A stretch of 27,747 bases of DNA from Porticoccaceae bacterium UBA4026. Its GTDB lineage: Bacteria; Pseudomonadota; Gammaproteobacteria; Pseudomonadales; Porticoccaceae. The stretch spans positions 1-27,747 of the forward strand of contig DGAQ01000025.1 of NCBI GenBank assembly GCA_002382445.1, given 5' to 3'. This document shows, piece after piece, positions 15,738 through 24,415 of the stretch. Position 1 is the first letter of the stretch. Each line of letters begins with the position of its first letter. The notes under the pieces are model-generated. The model was not told the origin of the DNA. It saw nothing but the letters and a program-made list of their open reading frames with translations, and ran no database searches. The position numbers and the translations under genes are program-made.

Positions 15738-17092
15738 CGAGTAGGCTCTCGCATAGTAACGAATTCTTCGGCCGCTGAAGGGTGTATGCCCACAGTGGCA
15801 TCAAAGTGAGCTTTGGTTGCACCGGCTTTTAGAGCAATGCCCATTCCTTGAATAATCTCTGCGGCATGGTCACCCACCATATGACAGCCAAGGACCCTGT
15901 CAGTCTGGTTGTCGACGATCAATTTCATGGATATTCGATCGTTGCCACCACCTAGGGTCTGCATCATTGGTTTGAAGTCTGAGGTGTACACACTTATATC
16001 AGCGTATTTCGCCTGCGCGTCTTCTTCGCTCAAGCCGACAGTCCCTAACTCGGGCTGGCAAAACACTGCGGTGGGAATATTGTCGTAGTCAATCGTCGCA
16101 AGTCCATCGCCATATAAGGCATCGACCAGAACCATGGCCTCTTGAATGGCCACTGGCGTCAACTGCACACGGTCAATTACATCACCTAGTGCGTAAACTG
16201 AGGGCTCTGCGGTACAAAAATGCTCATCGACCACGATAGACCCGTTTGAGCGTAACTCAACTGCGGTATTCTCAAGTCCAAGTCCAGCCGTATTGGCCTG
16301 GCGACCGGTCGCATAAAGCACTAAATCAGCATCCATAGAGGTCTGGTCATCAAAAGTCACCGAATAACCGGCCCCCTTTGTCGCTATCTCACTGACCTGC
16401 TGGCTGAGATGAATGTTGACCCCTTTTTCTGCCATTCCTTGGGTGATTTTATCGCTCATCTCTCTATCGAATGACTTGAGTAGATTGGTGCCACGATAAA
16501 CAAGGTGCGTGTCGACGCCCAGTCCATTTAAAATGCCCGCAAACTCTACAGCGATGTAACCCCCACCAACGACAACTGCCCTTTTGGGAAGTTCGTCGAG
16601 GAAGAACATTTCATTAGAGCTTACCGCATGCTCGTTACCGGGGAACTCAGGAATGTATGGCCAGCCACCGGTGGCGACCAAGATTGTTCGAACACTATAA
16701 GTTTTACCGTTAACGTGGACCTGCTGTGGCCCAACAACCGTTGCGCGTCCATCGAAAAGATCAGCGCCACTATTATTAATAAGGTTGTTGTAAATTCCGT
16801 TTAGACGCTCAATCTCAGCAGTCTTATTATCGCGCAGAGTTGGCCAGTCAAGCACTGGTAGCTCGGCTTGATTCCAGCCAAAGCCTTTGCTGGTGCGCAA
16901 TAACTCAGGGAATTGAGACGCATAGACAAATAGCTTTTTCGGCACACAGCCGACATTCACACAGGTGCCACCAAGGTAGCGCTCTTCAGCCACCGCTACT
17001 TTTTTGCCTTTGTTGGCCGCCATACGGGCGGCGCGCACGCCACCTGAGCCTGCGCCGATCACAAATAGGTCATAGTCAAATTGTAATGTCAC
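15734..17092 (-). CDS. gor: Glutathione-disulfide reductase
   Basis: This cytoplasmic NADPH-dependent flavoenzyme regenerates reduced glutathione. Its roughly 452 residues are normal for the family. FAD motif VIGAGSGGVRAARMAA, redox disulfide GGTCVNVGCVPKK (about 43-55), NADPH motif VVGGGYIAVEFAGIL, second FAD segment VYALGDV, and the C-terminal active-site His-Glu pair in IHPSAAEEFVTM are all present. AAGGA lies 6 bases before a GTG at 17092 but directly touches the upstream ATG at 17098, so I favour the GTG start. The gene begins inside the 3' end of the truncated cysG. Its TAG stop is shared through one CTAG with the convergent TetR gene. Expression is probably coupled to the cysG-serS operon. 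Confidence 0.94.
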   Translation of the reverse strand: MTLQFDYDLFVIGAGSGGVRAARMAANKGKKVAVAEERYLGGTCVNVGCVPKKLFVYASQFPELLRTSKGFGWNQAELPVLDWPTLRDNKTAEIERLNGIYNNLINNSGADLFDGRATVVGPQQVHVNGKTYSVRTILVATGGWPYIPEFPGNEHAVSSNEMFFLDELPKRAVVVGGGYIAVEFAGILNGLGVDTHLVYRGTNLLKSFDREMSDKITQGMAEKGVNIHLSQQVSEIATKGAGYSVTFDDQTSMDADLVLYATGRQANTAGLGLENTAVELRSNGSIVVDEHFCTAEPSVYALGDVIDRVQLTPVAIQEAMVLVDALYGDGLATIDYDNIPTAVFCQPELGTVGLSEEDAQAKYADISVYTSDFKPMMQTLGGGNDRISMKLIVDNQTDRVLGCHMVGDHAAEIIQGMGIALKAGATKAHFDATVGIHPSAAEEFVTMREPTR

Positions 17093-18170
17093 TGTCATTC
17101 CTTTTATACGTTGTCTGGGCTTCAGTATGGCCTGGAGAGACTGTCGCCGCAGTTATTCCGGGTACCACTTGAAAAGGTGTTTTGTGTTCGATTAGCGCCT
17201 CAATTTCTTGCCCACTTTTCCCCAATGTGAGGGGGTCGCCGCCGACCAGGCGCACAACTCGATTGCCTTGGTTGGCTGATTCAATTATCTTTTGGCTGAT
17301 ATTTTCCTGGGTGACTGGATGTGTGCTCGCCGCCCTGCCCACATAAACTCTGCTGGCATCTCTACGCACCAAATTTAACACTTCGGCAGAGACATCCGGG
17401 TCATAAAATACGATGTCGGCTTGTTGCATCAGACGCAGTGCCTTAAAAGTAAGTAAATCTGGGTCGCCTGGACCTGCGCCCACTAGATAGACCTCACCCA
17501 TTTCAATCCTAGAATGATTGTCTAGCGCCTCGCTCAATAAGCGTTCTGCTTCGGCTATATTATTTGCATAAGCCTGTTCTGCGATCGGTCCGGAGAAAAC
17601 CCCTTCCCAAAATGCTTTACGGTCTAAACTAGACGGGAATTTTGTCTTAACGTCTTCACGAAAACGACCGGCCAAAGACGCTAAATGGCTTGTTCCAGCT
17701 GGAATCAAGCCCTCTAACTGTGTGCGCAACAAACGCACTAGTACCGGAGCATCGCCACCACTAGAAATCGCTATTTGAATGGGAGATCGATCAACGATTG
17801 ACGGGAATATCACCGTCGAGAACGCCGGGTCATCAACTACATTAGCGAGTATATTACCAGCCTGTGCATGTTTGGAGACTAAATGGTTAAGCCCCCGATC
17901 GTTGGTTGCTGCAATCACCAAGACTATTGCTGCTAGGTCGAGCATATGGCTATGGTCGTAAGGCGCTGTTATTAGTTTAATGGCGTTATGTCCGGACTTT
18001 TGGTCCTCACGAGCCATCTCGACAAGGCCTGGGCAAAACTCTTTTGCGACAACCGTCACCCGGGCTGAGGCTTCTTGGACTAAACGCACCTTACGAACGG
18101 CCACTTCACCGCCGCCAACAACAAATACCTGTCGCCCTTTTAGATTGTGAAAAAGTGGCAGAAAGTCCAT
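17076..18170 (-). CDS. cysG: Truncated siroheme synthase: CysG with incomplete methyltransferase domain
   Basis: Full CysG makes siroheme from uroporphyrinogen III, with an N-terminal dehydrogenase/ferrochelatase and a C-terminal SAM methyltransferase. Here the N-terminal Rossmann half looks intact: VVGGGEVAVRK (17-27), NVVDDP with Asp113, and SSGGDAPVLVRLLR with the conserved serines at 136-137. The methyltransferase half starts normally with VGAGPGDPDLLT (230-241) and keeps Asp257 but carries Arg279 where E. coli has Lys270. GGDPLTLGKSGQE replaces GGDPFIFGRGGEE, and the protein stops at residue 364 instead of about 457, losing the region with Met382. So it probably works only as precorrin-2 dehydrogenase/ferrochelatase, with methylation supplied by another enzyme. 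It lies 15 bases after serS, its usual neighbour. Confidence 0.85.
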   Translation of the reverse strand: MDFLPLFHNLKGRQVFVVGGGEVAVRKVRLVQEASARVTVVAKEFCPGLVEMAREDQKSGHNAIKLITAPYDHSHMLDLAAIVLVIAATNDRGLNHLVSKHAQAGNILANVVDDPAFSTVIFPSIVDRSPIQIAISSGGDAPVLVRLLRTQLEGLIPAGTSHLASLAGRFREDVKTKFPSSLDRKAFWEGVFSGPIAEQAYANNIAEAERLLSEALDNHSRIEMGEVYLVGAGPGDPDLLTFKALRLMQQADIVFYDPDVSAEVLNLVRRDASRVYVGRAASTHPVTQENISQKIIESANQGNRVVRLVGGDPLTLGKSGQEIEALIEHKTPFQVVPGITAATVSPGHTEAQTTYKRNDSDITI

Positions 18171-18184
18171 GTCCGAAATGCCTA

Positions 18185-19462
18185 TTATCCTATGCTAGTC
18201 TTGCCGTTCATCATTGGCTGAAGAATCGCAGGAATCTCGATTGACCCATCTTCACGCTGATAATTTTCCATCACCGCTAAAAGGGTGCGCCCTACTGCTA
18301 AGCCAGAACCATTGATGGTGTGTAGGAACTCAGGTTTACCCTGATCATTACGATATCGAGCTTTCATACGTCTGGCTTGGAAGTCAGAGAAATTGCTGCA
18401 AGACGAAATCTCACGATACTTACCCTGAGATGGCAGCCAAACTTCAATGTCATAGGTCTTAGCGGCTGAAAAGCCTAAATCACCCCCGCAGAGAATGACC
18501 GTGCGATAAGGCAGGTCGAGCTTTTGAAGGATGTTCTCAGCATGGCCCACCAACTCTTCAAGGGCGTCCCAAGAGCTATCTGGGCGTACAAACTGAACCA
18601 TCTCGACTTTTTCGAACTGGTGCTGACGGATCATACCGCGAGTATCACGACCGTAGGAGCCGGCCTCGCTTCGGAAGCAGGGTGTGTGAGCGACCAATTT
18701 TATCGGTAACTCATCAACAATCTCATTACGATAGATATTAGTCACTGGCACTTCAGCCGTCGGAATAAGGTAAAAATCCCGCTCGTCATCCAATTTAAAT
18801 AGATCTTCCTCAAACTTAGGCAGCTGTCCGGTACCAAACAGCGACTCACGGTTAACGATATAGGGAACATAGACTTCTTCATAACCGTGTTCAGCAATAT
18901 GGGTATTTATCATAAACTGCGTGAGAACCCTGTGCAGAGTCGCTAAATCGCCTCGCATCAGAGAGAAGCGAGATCCAGTAATTTTAGCGGCGGTGTCAAA
19001 ATCTAGGCTATTAAAGGTATCACCAAGGTCAACATGGTCTTTAACCTCAAAGTTAAATGTCTTTGGCGTTCCCCAGGTACGAACTTCGACATTATCATCT
19101 TCGTCTTTTCCCGCTGGTACGGAATCATGGGGTATGTTGGGGATACCCTGTAACAGTTCATCTAGCGTCTGCTGAACTTTTGCCAAAGCGGCGTCAGCGG
19201 CGATTGAGTCATTCTTAAGCTGCTCACCCTTTAGTTTTAATGGCTCTACATCTTCACCGCTGGCCTTGGCCTGACCGATGAGTTTGCCCATAGACTTGGC
19301 GAAGGCATTGCGTTCTTGCTGTACGCTTTCAGCGGTAAGTTGCAGTGCTTTACGTCGCGCGTCCAGGCCTAAAAAGGCTTCACAGTTAAGTTCATAGCCT
19401 TTGATGTTGAGCTTGTCAGCGATAGCGTTCAAGTCTGAGCGCAATAGCTTCGGGTCGATCAT
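18185..19462 (-). CDS. serS: Seryl-tRNA synthetase
   Basis: This class II synthetase charges tRNA-Ser (and tRNA-Sec) with serine. Its 425 residues are normal. The N-terminal coiled-coil arm (about 30-105) that grips the long variable arm of the tRNA is visible as charged heptad-like sequence (RRKALQLTAESVQQERNAFA). Motif 2 includes CFRSEAGSYGRDTRGMIRQH and motif 3 NGSGLAVGRTLLAVMEN; TAEVPVTN is part of the serine site. It starts MIDPKLLRSD, the typical SerS start. It sits 10 bases after crcB and 15 before cysG in the packed leftward unit. Confidence 0.98.
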   Translation of the reverse strand: MIDPKLLRSDLNAIADKLNIKGYELNCEAFLGLDARRKALQLTAESVQQERNAFAKSMGKLIGQAKASGEDVEPLKLKGEQLKNDSIAADAALAKVQQTLDELLQGIPNIPHDSVPAGKDEDDNVEVRTWGTPKTFNFEVKDHVDLGDTFNSLDFDTAAKITGSRFSLMRGDLATLHRVLTQFMINTHIAEHGYEEVYVPYIVNRESLFGTGQLPKFEEDLFKLDDERDFYLIPTAEVPVTNIYRNEIVDELPIKLVAHTPCFRSEAGSYGRDTRGMIRQHQFEKVEMVQFVRPDSSWDALEELVGHAENILQKLDLPYRTVILCGGDLGFSAAKTYDIEVWLPSQGKYREISSCSNFSDFQARRMKARYRNDQGKPEFLHTINGSGLAVGRTLLAVMENYQREDGSIEIPAILQPMMNGKTSIG

Positions 19463-19472
19463 AATCTATTCC

Positions 19473-19844
19473 TTAAAATAAACGGGTTAGCCAAATCGCA
19501 CTGCTAATGGCGATAAGGCATAAAATAACGGTCGCTAGTGTGTATATAAGCGCCATGAAAAGATGGCCATTTTGCCACAGACCAACGGCATCTAGCGAGA
19601 AGGTTGAGAAAGTAGTGAAGGCACCAATAAAACCAATCATCAGTAAACTACGCATTTCCGAAGGTAAGGCCGCCTTTTCTACAATGACAACGAAAAGCAC
19701 ACCCATCACCAAGCTGCCCAATACATTGACAGTGAGCGTCGCGTAGGGAAATTTATGATTAGATACCTGAAATATCCATGTGCTCAACGCGTATCGAGCC
19801 ATGGATCCCAGAGCGCCACCCATTGCTACAGCAAGCCAATGCAT
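19473..19844 (-). CDS. crcB: Fluoride ion channel CrcB/Fluc
   Basis: This small inner-membrane channel exports fluoride as a dual-topology dimer. It has 123 residues and four hydrophobic segments (about 1-20, 34-58, 66-88, 96-120). Signature residues are visible: GGALGSMARY, the pore Asn in TVNVLGSLVMG, and GFIGAFTTFSTFSLD, which holds the conserved Thr/Phe pore track and central sodium site. The start overlaps the rarA stop as TAATG. There is no room for a fluoride riboswitch directly upstream, so it is expressed with the housekeeping unit rather than by fluoride. Confidence 0.95.
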   Translation of the reverse strand: MHWLAVAMGGALGSMARYALSTWIFQVSNHKFPYATLTVNVLGSLVMGVLFVVIVEKAALPSEMRSLLMIGFIGAFTTFSTFSLDAVGLWQNGHLFMALIYTLATVILCLIAISSAIWLTRLF

Positions 19845-21190
19845 TAGCTATTATCCTTCTTTTCGTTAAGGGCGCCAGTATCGTCGAGACTGCGCAAGTA
19901 ATCTAGTTTTTCGCCAATCTTCTTTTCCAATCCGCGGTCAGTGGGAAAATAATATTGTTTTCCCTCAAGCTCATCTGGCAGGTATTTCTCGCCTGGCACA
20001 TAGCCGCTCTCATGGTTGTGGGCATACTGATAGTCTTTACCGTAATCTAAATCTTTCATCAGCCCGGTGGGTGAGTTGCGCAGGTGCATTGGCACATCAT
20101 AACTGGGCAGTGACCTAACATCGGCCATGGCCGCATTAAAGGCGCTATAGATGGCATTACTTTTGGCCGCAACGGCTAAATAGGCCACCGCCTGAGCTAG
20201 AGCCAACTCCCCTTCTGGGCTCCCTAGTCGCTCTTGGACACTCCAGGCATTGAGGGTTATCTCTAAGGCTCTGGGATCGGCATTGCCTATATCTTCACTG
20301 GCAATTCGAGCTAACCGCCGGGCCAAATAAAGCGGGTCACAGCCGCCATCAAGCATCCGGCACAGCCAATATAGACTGGCGTCCGTAGAAGACCCTCGAA
20401 TCGATTTATGTAGTGCCGAAATTTGATCATAAAAGTACTCGCCGCCCTTATCAAAGCGCCGGGTATCGCCGACTAACACCTGCTCTAAAGTCGCCTGATC
20501 AATAATCGACTTGCCCTCGCTCTGAGACGATAAGTCACTGGCAATTTCTAACAGATTGAGCGCTCGGCGGGCGTCTCCATCGGCAGCATTGGCTATTAGG
20601 CTCAAGGCTTTGTCGTCAAGTTCCAGACCCTGCGCGCCCAAACCGACGACGGTGTCCCCTATAGCACGTTGCACTAAGGTTTTAATATCATCCACAGAGA
20701 GCGTCTTGAGGACATACACCCGACACCGCGACAGCAATGCATTATTTAATTCAAAGGAAGGGTTTTCAGTCGTGGCGCCAATAAAGACCAGAGTGCCGTC
20801 CTCCACAAAGGGTAAGAAGGCGTCCTGCTGAGACTTATTAAAGCGATGCACCTCGTCGACGAACAAGATGGTCTTACGACCGCGCACATCTCGCTGCTCC
20901 ACAGCCTTGGCTATCGAGGCCCTAATCTCTTTAACCCCGGATAATACCGCTGAAATACTCTCAAAGTGTGCATCTACCCTTGCCGCTATGATCTTGGCTA
21001 AGGTTGTCTTGCCAACCCCAGGAGGTCCCCAGAACACCATAGAATGAAGAGTTCCATTGTCGATGGCGTCCCGCAGGGGTCTGTTGGGACCAATAAGATG
21101 TTGTTGACCGTAAAATGTTTCCAGACTGCTAGGCCGCATGCGCGCAGCTAGCGGACGATAGACGTCCTGGCTAAACAGATCATTGGACAT
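19844..21190 (-). CDS. rarA: Replication-associated recombination AAA ATPase RarA (MgsA)
   Basis: This clamp-loader-like AAA+ ATPase acts at stalled replication forks. About 448 residues. N-terminal PLAARMRPSSLETFYGQQHL is the family hallmark. Walker A GPPGVGKTT lies near residue 51, Walker B ILFVDEVHRFNKSQQDAFLP, sensor 1 IGATTENPSFELNNALLSRC, and sensor 2 DGDARRALNLLE. The C-terminal tetramer domain ends with the typical YKDYQYAHNHE-like GKDYQYAHNHESGYVPGEKYLP. I chose the ATG at 21190 (MSNDLFS), which matches relatives; an ATG four codons upstream at 21202 is possible. It slightly overlaps lolA upstream and crcB downstream. Confidence 0.95.
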   Translation of the reverse strand: MSNDLFSQDVYRPLAARMRPSSLETFYGQQHLIGPNRPLRDAIDNGTLHSMVFWGPPGVGKTTLAKIIAARVDAHFESISAVLSGVKEIRASIAKAVEQRDVRGRKTILFVDEVHRFNKSQQDAFLPFVEDGTLVFIGATTENPSFELNNALLSRCRVYVLKTLSVDDIKTLVQRAIGDTVVGLGAQGLELDDKALSLIANAADGDARRALNLLEIASDLSSQSEGKSIIDQATLEQVLVGDTRRFDKGGEYFYDQISALHKSIRGSSTDASLYWLCRMLDGGCDPLYLARRLARIASEDIGNADPRALEITLNAWSVQERLGSPEGELALAQAVAYLAVAAKSNAIYSAFNAAMADVRSLPSYDVPMHLRNSPTGLMKDLDYGKDYQYAHNHESGYVPGEKYLPDELEGKQYYFPTDRGLEKKIGEKLDYLRSLDDTGALNEKKDNS

Positions 21191-21809
21191 TGTTAATAAC
21201 ATCCACGCCGGATGGGATGCTAAATATAAAGATCTCCGCTTCTAGTAATGGGTTCAACAGTAGGTCATCAAGAATAATGGCAGTCGATTGGCCCAGGGTA
21301 TCGGTAATAATAATTGCAGAGGGATTGAATGTGGCAAATTGCAGCTCAATAGTGGCAAACAGGCTGCCATTCTCTCTGGGCGTAAGCAAGAAAGATGGGG
21401 CGTCGATAGAAAAACTCTTTTGCTCTACCTCATAGCTCGCTTCAAGGCTCTCAAGATTCCCTGAAAACAGCACCGCGGGTGTGGTATTGATCCTGTTGTC
21501 GACCTTGTTGATAACGACCTGATCTAAATCAGGGTCATAAATCCACAGGGTGTGGCCATCTGAAATAACTTGCTGTTCTAGAGGTGCGGTTACATGCCAG
21601 AATACTTTGGCGGGTGAGGCCACTTTAAACAGCCCCTCAGAGGAATCCAGCTCATACCCGCCTGAGTCATAGATAGACTGAGTAAAACTCGCCGACAGGC
21701 TGTTAATCGGCTCTAGCAGGCTCTGCAGTTTTTGACTATCGGTAGCTGACGTCTCGCCATAGACAAACGTACAGGCTAAAAACGCTATTAATGCTGGATA
21801 TACTTTCAT
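21180..21809 (-). CDS. lolA: Outer-membrane lipoprotein carrier protein LolA
   Basis: This periplasmic chaperone takes lipoproteins from LolCDE and delivers them to LolB at the outer membrane. 209 residues with a signal peptide (about 1-18, ALIAFLACTFVYGETSA, cleavage near residue 18-22). Recognisable LolA segments: a LNSLSASFTQ-like INSLSASFTQSIYD, GLFKVASPAKVFWHVTAPLEQ, SDGHTLWIYDPDLDQV, and TPAVLFSG. The order ftsK-lolA-rarA is the usual one in gammaproteobacteria. It follows ftsK by 33 bases and overlaps the rarA start. Confidence 0.93.
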   Translation of the reverse strand: MKVYPALIAFLACTFVYGETSATDSQKLQSLLEPINSLSASFTQSIYDSGGYELDSSEGLFKVASPAKVFWHVTAPLEQQVISDGHTLWIYDPDLDQVVINKVDNRINTTPAVLFSGNLESLEASYEVEQKSFSIDAPSFLLTPRENGSLFATIELQFATFNPSAIIITDTLGQSTAIILDDLLLNPLLEAEIFIFSIPSGVDVINNVQ

Positions 21810-21842
21810 AAACGATTATCTAAGCCTGTGCTAATTCAAGTC

Positions 21843-24212
21843 CTAATTATAGTCTTTGACCAAGATGTCGCGACTGCCATTACTACTCATTGGGCTAACT
21901 ACCCCACTGACTTCCATTTGCTCAATTAATCGTGCCGCACGGTTATAGCCGACTCTCAATTTACGCTGTACAGACGATATCGAGGCCTTGCGGCTGTCAA
22001 GAACGAAGGCCACAGCTTCGTCATAAAGCGGGTCAGACTCTGGGTCGCTACCCTCATCGTCAGGGGTATCAAAACCAGGCACGGCAATTGAGCTGAGTGA
22101 GGCCTCGTCAGTGATTTCGGTAAGATAACTCGGCGTGCCTCTGCGTTTCCAGTCGGCAACAACCTTGTGGACTTCGTGGTCGTCAACAAAGGCGCCGTGG
22201 ATACGCTCAGGAACACTCGTTCCAGGCGGCAGATAAAGCATATCGCCATGGCCCAGTAACTGCTCAGCACCGCCTTGATCCAAAATGGTGCGTGAATCAA
22301 TCTTTGAGGACACCTGAAATGCGATTCGCGTCGGCACATTGGCTTTAATCAAACCAGTGATGACATCAACGGAGGGCCGTTGGGTCGCTAAAATTAGGTG
22401 AATACCGGCCGCGCGAGCCTTTTGAGCTATACGCGCGATAAGTTGCTCAACTTTTTTACCAACAATCATCATCATGTCGGCGAATTCGTCAATCACCACC
22501 ACGATATAAGGCAGTGTCTTAAGGGTTGGGGCTTCCGGCGCCTCTTGCTCTGCGTCCCAGCCCAGGCTTCCTGGGTCAAAGGTCCATAGGGGATCAACCA
22601 ATGGATTGCCGGCCTTGATGGCGTCTTCAACCTTGCGGTTATAGCCAGCGATGTTACGTACCCCAAGTGCCGCCATCAGCTTATAACGGCGCTCCATCTC
22701 GCCAACACACCAGCGCAGACCGCTGGCAGCATCTTTCATGTCGGTTATTACTGGGGTCAGCAGATGGGGAATACCATCATAAACAGACAGTTCGAGCATC
22801 TTAGGGTCGATAAGAATCAGCTTTACTTCATCCGGAGAAGCCTTGAATAAAAGGCTCAGGAGCATTGCGTTAATGCCCACTGACTTACCAGAACCAGTGG
22901 TTCCAGCCACTAGTAGGTGCGGCATGCGCGCCAAATCAGCTACCGTCGGTATGCCGGCAATGTCATTACCTAGAGCAAGGGTCAACGGCGAGGTCGAGCT
23001 GTCATAGGCCTCAGAAGACAATACTTCGCTGAGACGAACGATTTCTCTTTTTTCATTAGGTATTTCGATACCAACGACAGACTTACCGGGTATCACTTCA
23101 ACCACGCGCACACTGATTACCGCCATGGATCGAGCTAAATCCTTTGCTAAACCACTAATGCGGCTCACCTTAATACCTGCGGCAGGCTGAATTTCAAACC
23201 GCGTCACAACTGGCCCTGGGAGCACCGCAACCACGTCGGCGGATATACCAAAGTCCAGAAGCTTTAGTTCTAGCAATCGGGATAAGTGTTCCAATGAATC
23301 CGCCGAATACCCACTCGATACATCTTTTACCGCGGGGTCTAGCAGATTGATCGGTGGTAAAGACCCAACGACTTCAGTGTCATCAAAGAGCTTCTGTTGG
23401 CGTTCACGTAATACTCTTGGGCTAGGCAGTTTTACTGGCGTAGCGGCTTGAATACTTGGCGGTGTTCGGTTCTGCTTTTGTCTAGTAACCGTCTCAATCC
23501 TAGTCAGTCGTTCGCTTAGCGCCTGTTTGGCCTGCTTCGCTTCTGCCCTGCGCATGCTATGACGGGTCATATACTGGCGCACAGACCCTATTGACGCAAG
23601 AACCGCGAAGCCAAGGCTGTCAATTAAGCGAATCCATGAAATGTCAGCAAAGACCGTCAGTCCAAACAAAAACAACCCCATCAATAATAATGTACTGCCG
23701 GTATGGCTAAACAGCGATATCACACTTTCACCAACATACTTTCCAAGAATTCCAGAGACCCCCTCAGGATAGCTGGTTAAAATGTCCTGATATTGGATGT
23801 TGGCTAGCGATGTTGCACTGATCATTACCAGCATAAAGCCGACAACTCTCAGGATAAGAGCGGCTGAATCAAATTCCTCAGGCTCCTCAATGAAATAAGT
23901 TTGCAGTATTTGCGCGGCTCTAAGGGCTAGTAGGACAGGGAACAAATAAGCCATAACGCCAAACAAGGCGAAAAATATGTCTGAAATCCAGGCCCCCGCT
24001 GGGCCTACTAGATTGGTTGCGTCGGCTCTACTTCCCGTGTGCGACCAACCAGGATCTCCACTGGAGTAGCTGATCAGCGCCAAAAATATAATCACGCACA
24101 GCAATAACCAGCCGATCAAAGCGCCTTCGGCCAGCAATCGCTTGCCTCGCGAACCCGCCTCCGGCCCGCCCAATTGAGAGTTTTGCTGTAGTTTTGACTT
24201 GTTAGCACTCAA
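21843..24212 (-). CDS. ftsK: DNA translocase FtsK
   Basis: This septum-anchored DNA pump clears the chromosome terminus and activates XerCD at dif. It has 789 residues, the Pseudomonas-type length with a short linker, not the 1329 of E. coli. The N-terminal membrane part has about four TM segments (residues 30-200). The motor has Walker A LVAGTTGSGKSVGINAML and Walker B VVVIDEFADMMM, then LATQRPSVDVITGLIKANVPT. The C-terminal gamma winged helix (about 725-789: ASISSVQRKLRVGYNRAARL) reads KOPS sequences. The start is TTG at 24212 with AGGGA 9 bases upstream. It heads the long leftward unit down to gor. Confidence 0.97.
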   Translation of the reverse strand: MSANKSKLQQNSQLGGPEAGSRGKRLLAEGALIGWLLLCVIIFLALISYSSGDPGWSHTGSRADATNLVGPAGAWISDIFFALFGVMAYLFPVLLALRAAQILQTYFIEEPEEFDSAALILRVVGFMLVMISATSLANIQYQDILTSYPEGVSGILGKYVGESVISLFSHTGSTLLLMGLFLFGLTVFADISWIRLIDSLGFAVLASIGSVRQYMTRHSMRRAEAKQAKQALSERLTRIETVTRQKQNRTPPSIQAATPVKLPSPRVLRERQQKLFDDTEVVGSLPPINLLDPAVKDVSSGYSADSLEHLSRLLELKLLDFGISADVVAVLPGPVVTRFEIQPAAGIKVSRISGLAKDLARSMAVISVRVVEVIPGKSVVGIEIPNEKREIVRLSEVLSSEAYDSSTSPLTLALGNDIAGIPTVADLARMPHLLVAGTTGSGKSVGINAMLLSLLFKASPDEVKLILIDPKMLELSVYDGIPHLLTPVITDMKDAASGLRWCVGEMERRYKLMAALGVRNIAGYNRKVEDAIKAGNPLVDPLWTFDPGSLGWDAEQEAPEAPTLKTLPYIVVVIDEFADMMMIVGKKVEQLIARIAQKARAAGIHLILATQRPSVDVITGLIKANVPTRIAFQVSSKIDSRTILDQGGAEQLLGHGDMLYLPPGTSVPERIHGAFVDDHEVHKVVADWKRRGTPSYLTEITDEASLSSIAVPGFDTPDDEGSDPESDPLYDEAVAFVLDSRKASISSVQRKLRVGYNRAARLIEQMEVSGVVSPMSSNGSRDILVKDYN

Positions 24213-24323
24213 AGGTTGATTTCCCTGTCTGTTAGACCTTTATGAATTGTATCTGATTATAGCCAAAACATCAGATCTCACACCTTTATATTAGGCGTGT
24301 AAAAAATATATATCAAAAGGCAT

Positions 24324-24352
24324 TTGGCGTAGGCCGATGGATTCTTTATGAT
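24324..24352 (+). promoter_or_regulatory. Sigma-70 promoter for trxB
   Basis: TTGGCG (24324-24329), a 17-base spacer and TATGAT (24347-24352) form a good promoter in the divergent ftsK-trxB region, leaving an untranslated leader of roughly 57 bases before the trxB ATG. Confidence 0.7.
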
Positions 24353-24415
24353 GTCGGTCGAAAACCGAGTTCTGAAAATAAATTCCACTCAAACTACACC
24401 TAAATAGAGATTTTT

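Noticed and set aside
19463..19900. Fluoride riboswitch for crcB
   Set aside because: crcB overlaps the rarA stop codon and has no leader; no riboswitch-like sequence was seen.
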